Translations under genes and position numbers: made by a program | Assembly: GCA_015062635.1 (NCBI GenBank) | Contig: SUUF01000002.1 | Span: 27,433-57,457 of the forward strand | Length of the DNA: 30,025 nucleotides | From: Coriobacteriaceae bacterium | GTDB taxonomy: Bacteria > Actinomycetota > Coriobacteriia > Coriobacteriales > Eggerthellaceae | Reading direction: 5' to 3' | Notes under the pieces: generated by a model | Told to the model about the DNA's origin: nothing | Databases searched by the model: none | The model's input: the letters and a program-made list of their open reading frames with translations, nothing else | Part shown: positions 15,121 to 22,843 of the stretch, one piece after another | Layout of the letters: the number at the start of each line of letters is the position of its first letter | Position numbering within the stretch: the stretch's first letter is position 1

Positions 15121-17295
15121 CTATGCGCGTTCGAGCTTCGCGCGGAACGAGAGGCTGCGAGGGGTGTCGATGGAGTCGAATTGCACGAGATATGCGCCAC
15201 GGTCTTCATCGATGCCGACGATGGTGCCGGCACCGAAGGCGAAATGCGCCACGCGGGTGCCCACGGGCAAGGCGGTCGGCGCGGCCTGGTCGAGCTGGCG
15301 GTCGCGCATGCGCACATAGGCTTGCGTGTCTTTCACCAGCGCATCGGGTAACGGATTCTCGAAATCGAGCAGGTCCTTGTCGATGTCGAGGATGAAGCGG
15401 CTCGGATAGCGGGGAATGCCCTCGTGGCTGGTGCCGTCTGCGCACGAAAGGTACAGCGCATCGCGGGCACGCGTCATCGCGACGAATGCGAGGCGCCGCT
15501 CTTCTTCCATGGCCTCGGTGGTCGACGTCTTGCGCGAAGGCAGCACGCCCTCGTTCAGCGCGCAGAGGAACACCCGGGGAAACTCGAGGCCCTTGGCTGC
15601 ATGGATGGTCATGAGCTTCACCTTATCGGCATCGAGGCCGGTGTCGAGGTTCGTCATGAACGAGGCGTGCGCGAGGAAGTTCTCGGGCGTCGCCTCTTCG
15701 CCGCAGGTGGTTTCGTATTCGTATACGGCCTGGCGCAGCTCGGCGAGGTTGTCCAAGCGCTCTTGGCTGCCCTCGGTGCGCAGGGCCTTCTCGTATCCGC
15801 TCGTATCGAGCAGGTCGGCGAGCAGTTCCGATGCCGGACGGACGGCCGCCGCCCCCGCGTAGCGCTCGACCAGCTCGATGAAGGCCCGCGCCTGGGTGCC
15901 CTTCATGATGGGGTCGTCAACGGTGTCGCGAAGCGCCTGGTAAAGCGATATGTTCTTGCCCTCAGCGTAGGAACGCAGGAATTTCATGCGCCGCTGCCCC
16001 AGGTTGCGGCGCGGGACATTCGCGATGCGCTCGAACGACAGGTCGTCGCGGAAGATGACCATGCGCAGGTAGGCGAGGGCGTCCTTCACCTCCTTGCGGT
16101 CGAAGAACTGCACGCCGCTGTAGATGGTGTAGGGAATCTGGGCGGTCACCAGGGCTTCCTCGATGGAACGCGAGGCGTAGTGCGCTCGGTACAGCACGCA
16201 GGCATCGCGATACCGCATGCCCTGCGCATGCAGCTGCGCGATTTGGCTGGCGATCCAGGTGCCCTCGTCCTCTGCGCCCGTGGCGTGGTAGCAACGTGGC
16301 TTCTGGCCAGATGGCCGCTGCGCGACCAGGCTTTTCGCCATGCGCTGCCGGTTCGCGTCGATGAGCGAGTTCGCGGCCATGGTGATTTGCGGGGTCGAGC
16401 GGTAGTTCTCGTTCATCATGACGGTGCGCGTGCCGGCGAAGCGCTTGTCGAAATCGAGCAGATAGCGCACGTTCGCCCCGCGCCAGGTGTAGATGGTCTG
16501 GTCGGGGTCGCCCACCACGAACAGGTTGCGGTGGTAGCCGGCGAGCACCTCCATCAGCTCGTGTTGCAGCCCGTCGATGTCCTGGAATTCGTCCACCATG
16601 ATGTATTCGAGGCGCCGTTGCCATTTCTCGCGCAGGTCATCGCGGCGGCGGAAGATCTCGAGCACGAAGATGATGAGGTCGTTGTAGTCGAGCCCGAAGC
16701 ACTTCTTCTGCTGGTACAGGTACCCGAAGAACAGGATGTCCTCGACCGATTCCGCGAGGTCGTATTTCAATTTGAGCGCTTCGGGCGAAAGGTCGATGAG
16801 GTCGAGGTAATAGTTCGGATCCTGGAAGAGCTTGCGCATCTCGAAGAGGTCGCGCGCGCGGGCGAACGTGCAGTCGCGCAGCGTGAGCCCCCGCTCGTCG
16901 TAGATGATCTGCAGCATCGCGTCGATGTCGGAATTGTCGAGCACGAGGAAGCTCTTCGGGAACGAGACCGCCGACGCGTCTTCCTGCAGCACCGATACGC
17001 AAAACCCGTGGAACGTGTTCACGTATCCGGTGTCCGCATCGCCCGTGAGGCGCCGGATGCGCTGGCGCATCTCGTTTGCCGCCTTGTTCGTGAAGGTCGC
17101 GCAGAGGATGTTGCCGGGCATGATGCCGAGGTCGTTTACCAGGTAGGCGAACCGGCGGGCGAGGGCGCGCGTCTTGCCCGACCCGGCCCCTGCGATGACG
17201 CGCACGGGCCCCTCCGTCGTCGTGACGGCTTCCAGCTGTGCGGGGTTCAGGCCCTCGAGGGTCCCCGGTATCTCTTTCGAATCGATATCGAACAT
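15121..17295 (-). CDS. pcrA: UvrD/PcrA-type superfamily 1 DNA helicase
   Basis: A 724-residue 3'-5' DNA helicase, the usual PcrA length. Motifs in order: Q motif in LNPAQLEAV, Walker A GAGSGKT at 36-42 (Lys41), motif Ia FTNKAANEM, motif II DEFQD at 235-239, motif III GDPDQTIYTWRGA, motif IV ENYRS, motif V TIHAAKGLEFP and motif VI FVAMTRARD. The C-terminus carries the PcrA-type Tudor-like segment VGTRVAHFAFGAGTI. It would act in nucleotide excision and mismatch repair, in clearing RecA filaments and in transcription-coupled repair. The start at 17295 has no ribosome binding site; a promoter immediately upstream suggests a leaderless transcript. It is divergent from a PNPOx-family gene. Confidence 0.93.
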   Translation of the reverse strand: MFDIDSKEIPGTLEGLNPAQLEAVTTTEGPVRVIAGAGSGKTRALARRFAYLVNDLGIMPGNILCATFTNKAANEMRQRIRRLTGDADTGYVNTFHGFCVSVLQEDASAVSFPKSFLVLDNSDIDAMLQIIYDERGLTLRDCTFARARDLFEMRKLFQDPNYYLDLIDLSPEALKLKYDLAESVEDILFFGYLYQQKKCFGLDYNDLIIFVLEIFRRRDDLREKWQRRLEYIMVDEFQDIDGLQHELMEVLAGYHRNLFVVGDPDQTIYTWRGANVRYLLDFDKRFAGTRTVMMNENYRSTPQITMAANSLIDANRQRMAKSLVAQRPSGQKPRCYHATGAEDEGTWIASQIAQLHAQGMRYRDACVLYRAHYASRSIEEALVTAQIPYTIYSGVQFFDRKEVKDALAYLRMVIFRDDLSFERIANVPRRNLGQRRMKFLRSYAEGKNISLYQALRDTVDDPIMKGTQARAFIELVERYAGAAAVRPASELLADLLDTSGYEKALRTEGSQERLDNLAELRQAVYEYETTCGEEATPENFLAHASFMTNLDTGLDADKVKLMTIHAAKGLEFPRVFLCALNEGVLPSRKTSTTEAMEEERRLAFVAMTRARDALYLSCADGTSHEGIPRYPSRFILDIDKDLLDFENPLPDALVKDTQAYVRMRDRQLDQAAPTALPVGTRVAHFAFGAGTIVGIDEDRGAYLVQFDSIDTPRSLSFRAKLERA

Positions 17296-17302
17296 GATAC
17301 AG

Positions 17303-17331
17303 ATGTTCGCCTATATTGGCGAATATGTCAA
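17303..17331 (-). promoter_or_regulatory. pcrA promoter with operator-like dyad in the spacer
   Basis: On the minus strand a perfect -35 TTGACA (17326-17331) is followed after 17 bp by GAACAT (17303-17308), a weak -10. Transcription would begin at or next to the ATG at 17295. The spacer contains the perfect dyad TTCGCC-TATATT-GGCGAA (17306-17323), well placed for a repressor to block RNA polymerase. Confidence 0.55.
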
Positions 17332-17352
17332 CTGGTTTCGCCGGCGGCCCGA

Positions 17353-17369
17353 ATGCACGCGGGGTGCAT
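17353..17369. promoter_or_regulatory. Operator-like dyad upstream of the PNPOx promoter
   Basis: ATGCAC-GCGGG-GTGCAT is a perfect 6-bp dyad ending seven bases before the -35 element of the plus-strand promoter. It could be a regulator site; no regulator gene is in the window. Confidence 0.35.
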
Positions 17370-17375
17370 GGCCGG

Positions 17376-17404
17376 TTGCCCCGCGCGTGCAATGCTCGTA
17401 GAAT
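17376..17404 (+). promoter_or_regulatory. Promoter of the PNPOx-family gene
   Basis: TTGCCC (17376-17381), a 17-bp spacer and TAGAAT (17399-17404) give a good sigma70-type promoter, about 36 bp upstream of the start codon. Confidence 0.6.
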
Positions 17405-17440
17405 ACATCGCGTACGATATATTCTCGGAAAGGAGAAGGC

Positions 17441-17836
17441 ATGCAAGAGGTTTACGATTTCCTGAAGGAAGCGCAGACGTATTTCCTGGCCACTGCCGAT
17501 GGCGACCAGCCGCGCGTGCGCGCGTTCGGCACCATCGACCTGTTCGAGGGCAAGCTCTACATCCAGACCGGCAAGGCGAAGGACGTCTACAAGCAGCTGG
17601 TTGCCAACCCGAAGTTCGAGTTGTGCGCCACCAAGGGCCTCGACTGGGTGCGCGTGACGGGTTCCCTCGTGCCCGACGACCGCGTGGAGCCGAAGAAGCA
17701 CATGCTCGACGCGTACCCCGACCTGCGTGCCATGTATGACGAAAACGACGGCAACACCATCGTGCTGTACATGAAGGATGCCACCGCCACGTTCGCGAGC
17801 CTCACCGGCGCCGCGCCGCGCACCGTCACGTTCTAA
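17441..17836 (+). CDS. Pyridoxamine 5'-phosphate oxidase-fold FMN-binding protein
   Basis: A 131-residue single-domain split-barrel protein of the PNPOx family. The N-terminal helix (QEVYDFLKEAQTYFLATADG) and following RVRAFGTIDLFEGKLYIQTG strands match family members that bind FMN and act as small reductases or oxidoreductases. KAKDVYKQLVANPKFELCA is the typical helix between the barrel halves. It lacks the C-terminal extension of true PdxH enzymes, so vitamin B6 oxidation is not implied. A strong ribosome site (GGAAAGGAG) and a clear promoter precede it and a terminator follows, so it is a single-gene unit. The next gene, after that terminator, is a MIDG-type small protein. Confidence 0.85.
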   Translation: MQEVYDFLKEAQTYFLATADGDQPRVRAFGTIDLFEGKLYIQTGKAKDVYKQLVANPKFELCATKGLDWVRVTGSLVPDDRVEPKKHMLDAYPDLRAMYDENDGNTIVLYMKDATATFASLTGAAPRTVTF

Positions 17837-17858
17837 CCGGCCGCCAAATAACGGCAGA

Positions 17859-17889
17859 GGCACGGTCCCGGCGGACCGTGCCTATTTTT
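17859..17889 (+). terminator. Rho-independent terminator after the PNPOx gene
   Basis: A perfect 10-bp stem GGCACGGTCC/GGACCGTGCC (17859-17868 and 17873-17882) with a 4-nt loop is followed by TATTTTTG. Confidence 0.9.
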
Positions 17890-18030
17890 GTCGCCGCCGC
17901 AGCATGAGTCGGATGCGCGAGCGGCAAGTGTTGGGAAGCTTCCGGTTGTGAGCCGTGTGCGTGCGCGAGATGCAGTAGTATGGAGCCAACCGTTGGACTG
18001 AACAAACGCTCGCGCAAAGGAAACAAGCTC

Positions 18031-18330
18031 ATGATCGACGGAACCTATGCGATTCAGATGCGACTGCCCGACGCCGTTCACGGCGGCTATGCCGTGTTGA
18101 GCGCTTCGGGTGACGTCGTCACCGCCACGTTCACGCTCGACCAGGTGGGCGGCCTGAGGCAGAAGGGGCGCTGCGCCGGAAACGAGTTCTCGCTGGCCGG
18201 GCAGGTCAACCTGTATCTATTCGGCCAGGTGAAGTACCACATCGACGGCTTGGTTGCCGGCGATGCGCTGAAAGCGACCTGCGCCACCGACAAGGGGACG
18301 TTCGACATCATCGGCTCGCGATGCGCGTAG
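18031..18330 (+). CDS. Small MIDG-type beta-rich protein, paralogue A
   Basis: A 99-residue protein of unknown function. It starts MIDGTY, shows alternating hydrophobic strands with glycine turns, and ends GTFDIIGSRCA; the pattern suggests a small beta barrel. It is clearly homologous to the protein at 23938-24240: both share MIDGxY at the start, a central FGxxxYxIxGxVxG-like stretch and a closing GTFxIxGxR. There is no signal peptide. AAAGG ten bases before the ATG supports the start at 18031; an in-frame ATG at 17980 would add 17 basic residues and has no ribosome site. Both paralogues lie beside a gene for a flavin enzyme. A TAGTAT -10 candidate lies at 17976-17981. Confidence 0.75.
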   Translation: MIDGTYAIQMRLPDAVHGGYAVLSASGDVVTATFTLDQVGGLRQKGRCAGNEFSLAGQVNLYLFGQVKYHIDGLVAGDALKATCATDKGTFDIIGSRCA

Positions 18331-18333
18331 CGC

Positions 18334-18393
18334 GCCGCACGCGTCGGGCGCGTGCGGCCCGCGCGCTCGGGGAACGCTGACGCGGCGCGTCAG
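18334..18393. terminator. Two hairpins between convergent genes
   Basis: A perfect 10-bp stem GCCGCACGCG/CGCGTGCGGC (18334-18343, 18349-18358) and a second stem CTGACGC/GCGTCAG (18377-18383, 18387-18393) fill the gap. Neither has a T-tract. The second overlaps the stop codon of the UvrA-like gene. They may act as a bidirectional terminator or protect 3' ends. Confidence 0.5.
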
Positions 18394-20939
18394 CGCAACT
18401 CTTCGGCGAGGTAGCGTCCCGTGATGCTCGCGGGGCACGCGGCCACGTCCTCGGGCATTCCCGCAACCACGATGCGCCCGCCGGCCTCGCCGCCGCCCGG
18501 GCCGAGGTCGACCACCCAGTCGGCATTCGCGATCATGTCGAGGTCGTGCTCGATGACCACGACGGTCGCACCGGCTTCCACGAGCGTCTGCAGCACGCCG
18601 AGCAGCACCTCGACATCGAGCGGGTGCAAGCCGATGGTGGGCTCGTCGAACACGAACAGGGCATCTTCCTGCGAACGGCCGATCTCGCTTGCCAGTTTCA
18701 GGCGCTGCGCCTCGCCGCCGGAAAGAGCGGGCGTCGCCTCGCCGAGCGTGAGATAGCCCAACCCCAGGTCGTGCAGGGTTTGCAGCTTGGCGTGGGCCTT
18801 CTTCAGCCCGCCGGTGGCGCCGACGGTTGCGGCCAGCATCTGGTCGACGGTCAACGCCATCATCTCGGGAAGGCTCAGCGCGTCCACGGTGCCCGGCGTT
18901 TCGCCCGGAATGCCCAGCCTGATGCCATACGCCTGCCCGCCATAGCGCGAACCGTGGCAATCGGGGCACACGATGTCGACGTCGGGGAGGAACTGCACGT
19001 CGAGCGACACCTGGCCGGTTCCGTCGCAGGTGGGGCAGCGCAGGCTGCCGGTGTTATACGAGAACGCGCCCGCCTTCAGCCCCGCCGCCTTCGCATCGTC
19101 GGTTCGCGCGAAGGCGCGGCGCAGCTCGTCGAGGACGTTGGAATAGGTGGCTACGGTCGAGCGCACGTTGATGCCGATGGGGCTTGCATCGATGAGGTTC
19201 ACGCGGGTGATGCCGTCGGCGTCGACGCCGGTCACGTGCGCGGGGAGCTTGCCCGCCCCGATGTGCGCCTGCAGCGCGGGGATGAGGCTTTCGAGCACGA
19301 GCGTGGTCTTTCCCGACCCCGAGACGCCGGTGACGGCCGTCAGCCTGCCGCGGGGAATGTCGACCTCGAGCGGCTTCACGGTGTGGATGGGTCCGCTCGA
19401 AAGGTGGATGGCGCCTTGGTCGAACACATGGTTCGCCGCCGCCCGCCGCCGCGTGCGCACCTGCTGCGTTCCGGCGAGGAACGGCGCGATGCGCGATTCC
19501 GGAGCCGTTTCCACATCGGCGATGCTGCCCTGCGCGACGATCTGCCCGCCGTCGGCGCCCGATGCCGGCCCGATTTCCACCAGGTGCCCCGCACGGCGCA
19601 GCACGCGCACGTCATGGTCGACCACGACTACCGTGTTGCCGTCGGCGAGCAGGTCGTCCACCACATGCAGCAAGCCGTCGACGTTGCTGGGATGCAGCCC
19701 GATGGACGGCTCGTCAAGCACGTAGAGCACGCCGGTGGTGCGGTTGCGCACCGCCCGCGAGAGTTGCACGCGTTGCCGCTCGCCGGTCGAGAGCGTGCTG
19801 CTCGCGCGGTCAAGCGACAGGTAACCCAAGCCCAGCTCCTGCAACCGTTGCATGGGCTCGAGCATGCCGTTCACGATGGTGCGCGCCATGGCCTGCATCT
19901 CGGGCGGGCAGGCGTCGGGCACACGTGGTGCCCAGGCGGCCAGCTCATCGAGCGTGAGCGCCGTGGCCTCGGCCAGGTTCAGGCCCGCAAGCGTGGTCGA
20001 GCGCACCTTCGCGGAAAGCCGCGTGCCCCCGCAATCGGGGCAGGGACCCTCGGTCAGGTATCGCGCCACCCGCTTCAGCCCCTTCTCGTCCTTGACCTTC
20101 GACAGGGCGTTTTCCACCGTGTAGATGGCGTTGAAGTACGTGAAGTCCATCTCGCCGGCGGTGCCGGTCTTCTCGTTGTAGTACAGGATGTGCTTCTTTT
20201 CGGCCGGCCCATGATAGACGATGTCCCGTTCCTCGGGTGTGAGCTGGTTGAACGGCACATCGGTGCGCACGCCCATCTCGCGGCAGATGTCCTTCATCAG
20301 CGTCCACATGAGCGTGCCCCATACGACGACGGCCCCTTCGTCAATGGTCTTGGTCTCGTCGGGGACGAGGGTCGATATGTCGACTTGGCGCGCCGTGCCC
20401 GTGCCCTCGCAGGCGGGGCACGCGCCCTCGCTGTTGAAGGCCATCTCTTCGGCGCCCGGGCCGTAGAAGCGCACGCCGCAGGTGGGGCAGGTTATCTCCT
20501 GCTCGAGCGCGACCGCCATGCTCGGCGGCGTGGCATGCCCGTTCGGGCAGGCGTGGCTGCCAAGGCGGCTGAACATCAGGCGCAGGTGGTTCAGCAGCTC
20601 GGTGGATGTGCCGAAGGTCGAGCGCACGCCGGGTATGCCGGGACGCTGCCGCAGCGCGAGCGCGGCGGGCACATGCAGCACCTCGTCCACGTCGGCGCGG
20701 CCGGCTTGGCTGATGCGCCGGCGGGTGTAGGTGGAAAGCGCGTCCATGTAACGGCGGCTGCCTTCGGCATACAGCACGCCGAGGGCGAGCGAGCTCTTCC
20801 CGCTGCCCGAGACGCCGGCGATGCCGACGAATTCGTTCAGGGGTATCGCGACGTCTACGTCTTTCAGGTTGTGCACGCGCGCCCCGTGCACCTCGATGTG
20901 GGTCGGCGCGGCGTGTCCATGCGATGTGTTCAAGGCCAT
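18390..20939 (-). CDS. UvrA2-like ABC-type DNA-binding ATPase
   Basis: An 849-residue UvrA paralogue with two ABC ATPase halves. The first Walker A is GVSGSGKSS (Lys48); the second is GVSGSGKTT (Lys544). Signature motifs are LSTGERQRVQLSRA and LSGGEAQRLKLASE, each followed by DEPSIGLHP or DEPTIGLHP. Zinc-binding pairs CPTC, CPAC, CPDC and CPTC are present. It is about 100 residues shorter than true UvrA, and the segment between the first cysteine pair and CPAC is too short for the UvrB-binding domain. It therefore probably does not load UvrB; relatives are linked to drug or DNA-damage tolerance. The start at 20939 is the best fit to the family N-terminus, with GGGGG immediately upstream; an ATG at 20969 is possible. 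Divergent from the pyrophosphatase gene. Confidence 0.88.
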   Translation of the reverse strand: MALNTSHGHAAPTHIEVHGARVHNLKDVDVAIPLNEFVGIAGVSGSGKSSLALGVLYAEGSRRYMDALSTYTRRRISQAGRADVDEVLHVPAALALRQRPGIPGVRSTFGTSTELLNHLRLMFSRLGSHACPNGHATPPSMAVALEQEITCPTCGVRFYGPGAEEMAFNSEGACPACEGTGTARQVDISTLVPDETKTIDEGAVVVWGTLMWTLMKDICREMGVRTDVPFNQLTPEERDIVYHGPAEKKHILYYNEKTGTAGEMDFTYFNAIYTVENALSKVKDEKGLKRVARYLTEGPCPDCGGTRLSAKVRSTTLAGLNLAEATALTLDELAAWAPRVPDACPPEMQAMARTIVNGMLEPMQRLQELGLGYLSLDRASSTLSTGERQRVQLSRAVRNRTTGVLYVLDEPSIGLHPSNVDGLLHVVDDLLADGNTVVVVDHDVRVLRRAGHLVEIGPASGADGGQIVAQGSIADVETAPESRIAPFLAGTQQVRTRRRAAANHVFDQGAIHLSSGPIHTVKPLEVDIPRGRLTAVTGVSGSGKTTLVLESLIPALQAHIGAGKLPAHVTGVDADGITRVNLIDASPIGINVRSTVATYSNVLDELRRAFARTDDAKAAGLKAGAFSYNTGSLRCPTCDGTGQVSLDVQFLPDVDIVCPDCHGSRYGGQAYGIRLGIPGETPGTVDALSLPEMMALTVDQMLAATVGATGGLKKAHAKLQTLHDLGLGYLTLGEATPALSGGEAQRLKLASEIGRSQEDALFVFDEPTIGLHPLDVEVLLGVLQTLVEAGATVVVIEHDLDMIANADWVVDLGPGGGEAGGRIVVAGMPEDVAACPASITGRYLAEELR

Positions 20940-21101
20940 CCCCCTATTTCCGAAATGCAATGCGCCCATTGTAGCCGAGACGCATCGTTTGGCGATGCCC
21001 GCGCAGACGTTATGCCGATGGACATTGAGCGGGTTTTCTCCCAGAGCGGCGAGTATGTGGTAGAAAGCATGTGAGAACAATGCATGCGAGGAGGGAATGG
21101 C

Positions 21102-22466
21102 ATGGCGGCACCAATCATCGTGCTGGGGCACAAGAATCCCGATAACGACGCGATTTCGGCGGCTATCGGGTATGCGTGGTTGAAGAATGCAGTGGAAGAG
21201 CGCTCGGTCGAGGATCCCGCGAAGCGCCAGCGGTATGTTCCGGCGCGTTTGGGCCCCCTGCCGCCGGAAACGGCCGGGGTGCTGAAGAAGTGGGGCGTCG
21301 AAGCGCCGATGGTCATCAACAACCTGTATTCGCGCGTGTCGGACGTCATGACCGAAGACCCGTATTGCGTGACGGCCGGGGCGACGTTGCTGCAGGTGGC
21401 GCGTCTGCTGCGCAAATACAACGTGCGCGCCCTCGTGGTGACCAATGAAGACGGAACGTACCGGGGGCTCGTGTCGATGCGCATGATCGCCGAGCGCTAT
21501 GTGGCGGCGACCGAGCTCGTGGAGGACGGGCACAGCCAGATGGCCGTGGCCGCCGACCTCATCGCCTCGCTTGACCAGCGGGTCGACGAGATATTGGAAT
21601 CGGATGTGTTGCGGCTCGAGCGCGACGCGCGCCTCGACGAGGCGACGGTCGACCTGATGAACAGCCCCCTGCGTGAAGCCGTGGTGCTCGACGACGAGAG
21701 CCGCCCCATCGGCATCGTCACCCGTTCCGATGTCGCGGTGCATCCGCATCGGAAGGTGATCCTCGTCGACCACAACGAGACGCGTCAGGCGGCGGCGGGC
21801 ATCGAGGACGCCGAAGTCGTCGAGATCATCGACCATCACCGCATCGCCGACGTCTCGACCATCAACCCCATCAAGTTCCTCAACCTGCCGGTGGGTTCGT
21901 CGGCCACCATCGTCACGCTCGAGGCGCAGCGCCTGGGAATCGAGATCCCGAAGCCCATCGCCGCCGTGCTGCTCTCGGCGGTGATGACCGACACCATCAT
22001 CCTGAAGTCGCCCACCGCGACGGCCATCGACAAGCAGGTCGTCGATTACCTGGCCGGTATCTTGGAAGTCGACCCCACGGCATATGGCGTCGAGGTGTTC
22101 GCGTTCCGCGGCGGCGACGACGATATGCCCATCGACGAGCTCGTGTCGGCCGACTCGAAGGAATTCGCCTATGGCGACGGCATGGTGCTCATCGCGCAGC
22201 ACGAGACCACGAACCTCGAATCGGTGATGACGCGCGAGGCCGAGATGCGCGAATACCTGCGCGGCTTGGTCGAGAAGAACGGGTATGCGTGCGCGTTGCT
22301 GATGGTGACCGACATCATCGCCGAGGGCAGCCAGTTCATCGCCGAAGGCGACCTGCGCATCGTGAACCGTGCGTTCGGCATCAACTGCTCGGGCAAGGGC
22401 GGCACCTGGATGCCCGGCATCCTCTCGCGCAAGAAGCAGGTGGCGGCTCGCATCCTGGAAGCATAG
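21102..22466 (+). CDS. ppaC: CBS-domain family II (Mn-dependent) inorganic pyrophosphatase
   Basis: A 454-residue cytoplasmic enzyme that hydrolyses pyrophosphate to phosphate. DHH-family metal motifs are HKNPDND (His10, Asp14, Asp16), VDHNE with Asp223 and IIDHHR with Asp244-His245-His246. The C-terminal DHHA2 domain ends with the phosphate-binding SRKKQ. A CBS pair is inserted between the first motif and VDHNE, at about residues 75-215 (VSDVMTEDPYCV and PIGIVTRSDVA mark the two repeats). The length leaves no room for the DRTGG domain found in some clostridial relatives. CBS pairs in such enzymes bind adenine nucleotides and set activity by energy state. The start at 21102 follows GGAGGG six bases upstream. 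Terminator-like hairpins follow the stop. Confidence 0.93.
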   Translation: MAAPIIVLGHKNPDNDAISAAIGYAWLKNAVEERSVEDPAKRQRYVPARLGPLPPETAGVLKKWGVEAPMVINNLYSRVSDVMTEDPYCVTAGATLLQVARLLRKYNVRALVVTNEDGTYRGLVSMRMIAERYVAATELVEDGHSQMAVAADLIASLDQRVDEILESDVLRLERDARLDEATVDLMNSPLREAVVLDDESRPIGIVTRSDVAVHPHRKVILVDHNETRQAAAGIEDAEVVEIIDHHRIADVSTINPIKFLNLPVGSSATIVTLEAQRLGIEIPKPIAAVLLSAVMTDTIILKSPTATAIDKQVVDYLAGILEVDPTAYGVEVFAFRGGDDDMPIDELVSADSKEFAYGDGMVLIAQHETTNLESVMTREAEMREYLRGLVEKNGYACALLMVTDIIAEGSQFIAEGDLRIVNRAFGINCSGKGGTWMPGILSRKKQVAARILEA

Positions 22467-22478
22467 CGCCACATGAAA

Positions 22479-22519
22479 ATGGGTCGGAGGGTGTTCTTCC
22501 GACCCATCCTCCGACCCAT
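22479..22519 (+). terminator. Alternative hairpins after the pyrophosphatase gene
   Basis: ATGGGTCGGAGG (22479-22490) can pair fully with CCTCCGACCCAT (22508-22519). Its first ten bases can instead pair with TCCGACCCAT at 22498-22507. The two structures exclude each other. No T-tract follows, so termination by this element alone is uncertain. Confidence 0.5.
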
Positions 22520-22583
22520 CGTGCGCGGCATGAGGCGGGCCGGCGGGGCCGTGTCACGAGCTCGGCGGGATTCGCCAAAAATA

Positions 22584-22693
22584 CGCCATCGTGAACGGTC
22601 CGCTCGGGTGAAAATCGTTCACGATGGCATTTTATTGGCTTCCAACCTGGGGAAATCGTTCACGATGGCGAATAATCGGCCTCACGATGGCGA
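22584..22693. repeat. Four-copy intergenic repeat (CGTTCACGATGGCG)
   Basis: Copies lie at 22584-22597 (inverted), 22616-22628, 22657-22670 and 22682-22693 (partial). The second and third share 17 identical bases, AAATCGTTCACGATGGC. The first and second form a 13-bp stem with an 18-nt loop, followed by ATTTTATT, which looks like a plus-strand terminator. Confidence 0.75.
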
Positions 22694-22843
22694 TTTTTCG
22701 GCGAAACGCGGTAGGTGGTTGGCACGGCGAAACCACGTAACCCGGCGACCCCTTCCGGGGATGCAGGAGGTGGATGCGGGGCATCGGCGGAAGGCGCGAT
22801 GACCGCCTGAACCCGTCCGTTCCTCCGGCTCGTTTTCGCATGC

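Larger units (their letters stand above)
22467..22843. other. 377-bp intergenic region rich in repeats
   Basis: No credible gene lies here. It holds a paired hairpin structure (22479-22519), four copies of an ATCGTTCACGATGGCG-type repeat (22584-22693), and then about 150 bp of GC-rich sequence with only a small CCCC-TTCC-GGGG hairpin at 22749-22760. An open frame on the plus strand across 22473-22802 is arginine-rich, runs through the repeats and is not believed to be coding. Confidence 0.7.

Noticed and set aside
17289..17309. CGAACAT...ATGTTCG inverted repeat at the pcrA start as a LexA/SOS box
   Set aside because: The gap between GAAC and GTTC is 11 bases, while actinobacterial and Bacillus SOS boxes have 4. 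The TTCGCC/GGCGAA dyad is a better operator candidate.
15424..21074. Very long open frames on the plus strand opposite pcrA and the UvrA-like gene (15424-17739 and 18546-21074)
   Set aside because: They are antisense to genes with full sets of catalytic motifs, are rich in Arg, His and Val as expected of GC-rich shadow frames, and lack ribosome sites.
22473..22802. 109-codon plus-strand open frame after the pyrophosphatase gene
   Set aside because: It runs through the alternative hairpins and all four repeat copies, and is arginine-rich with no family resemblance.
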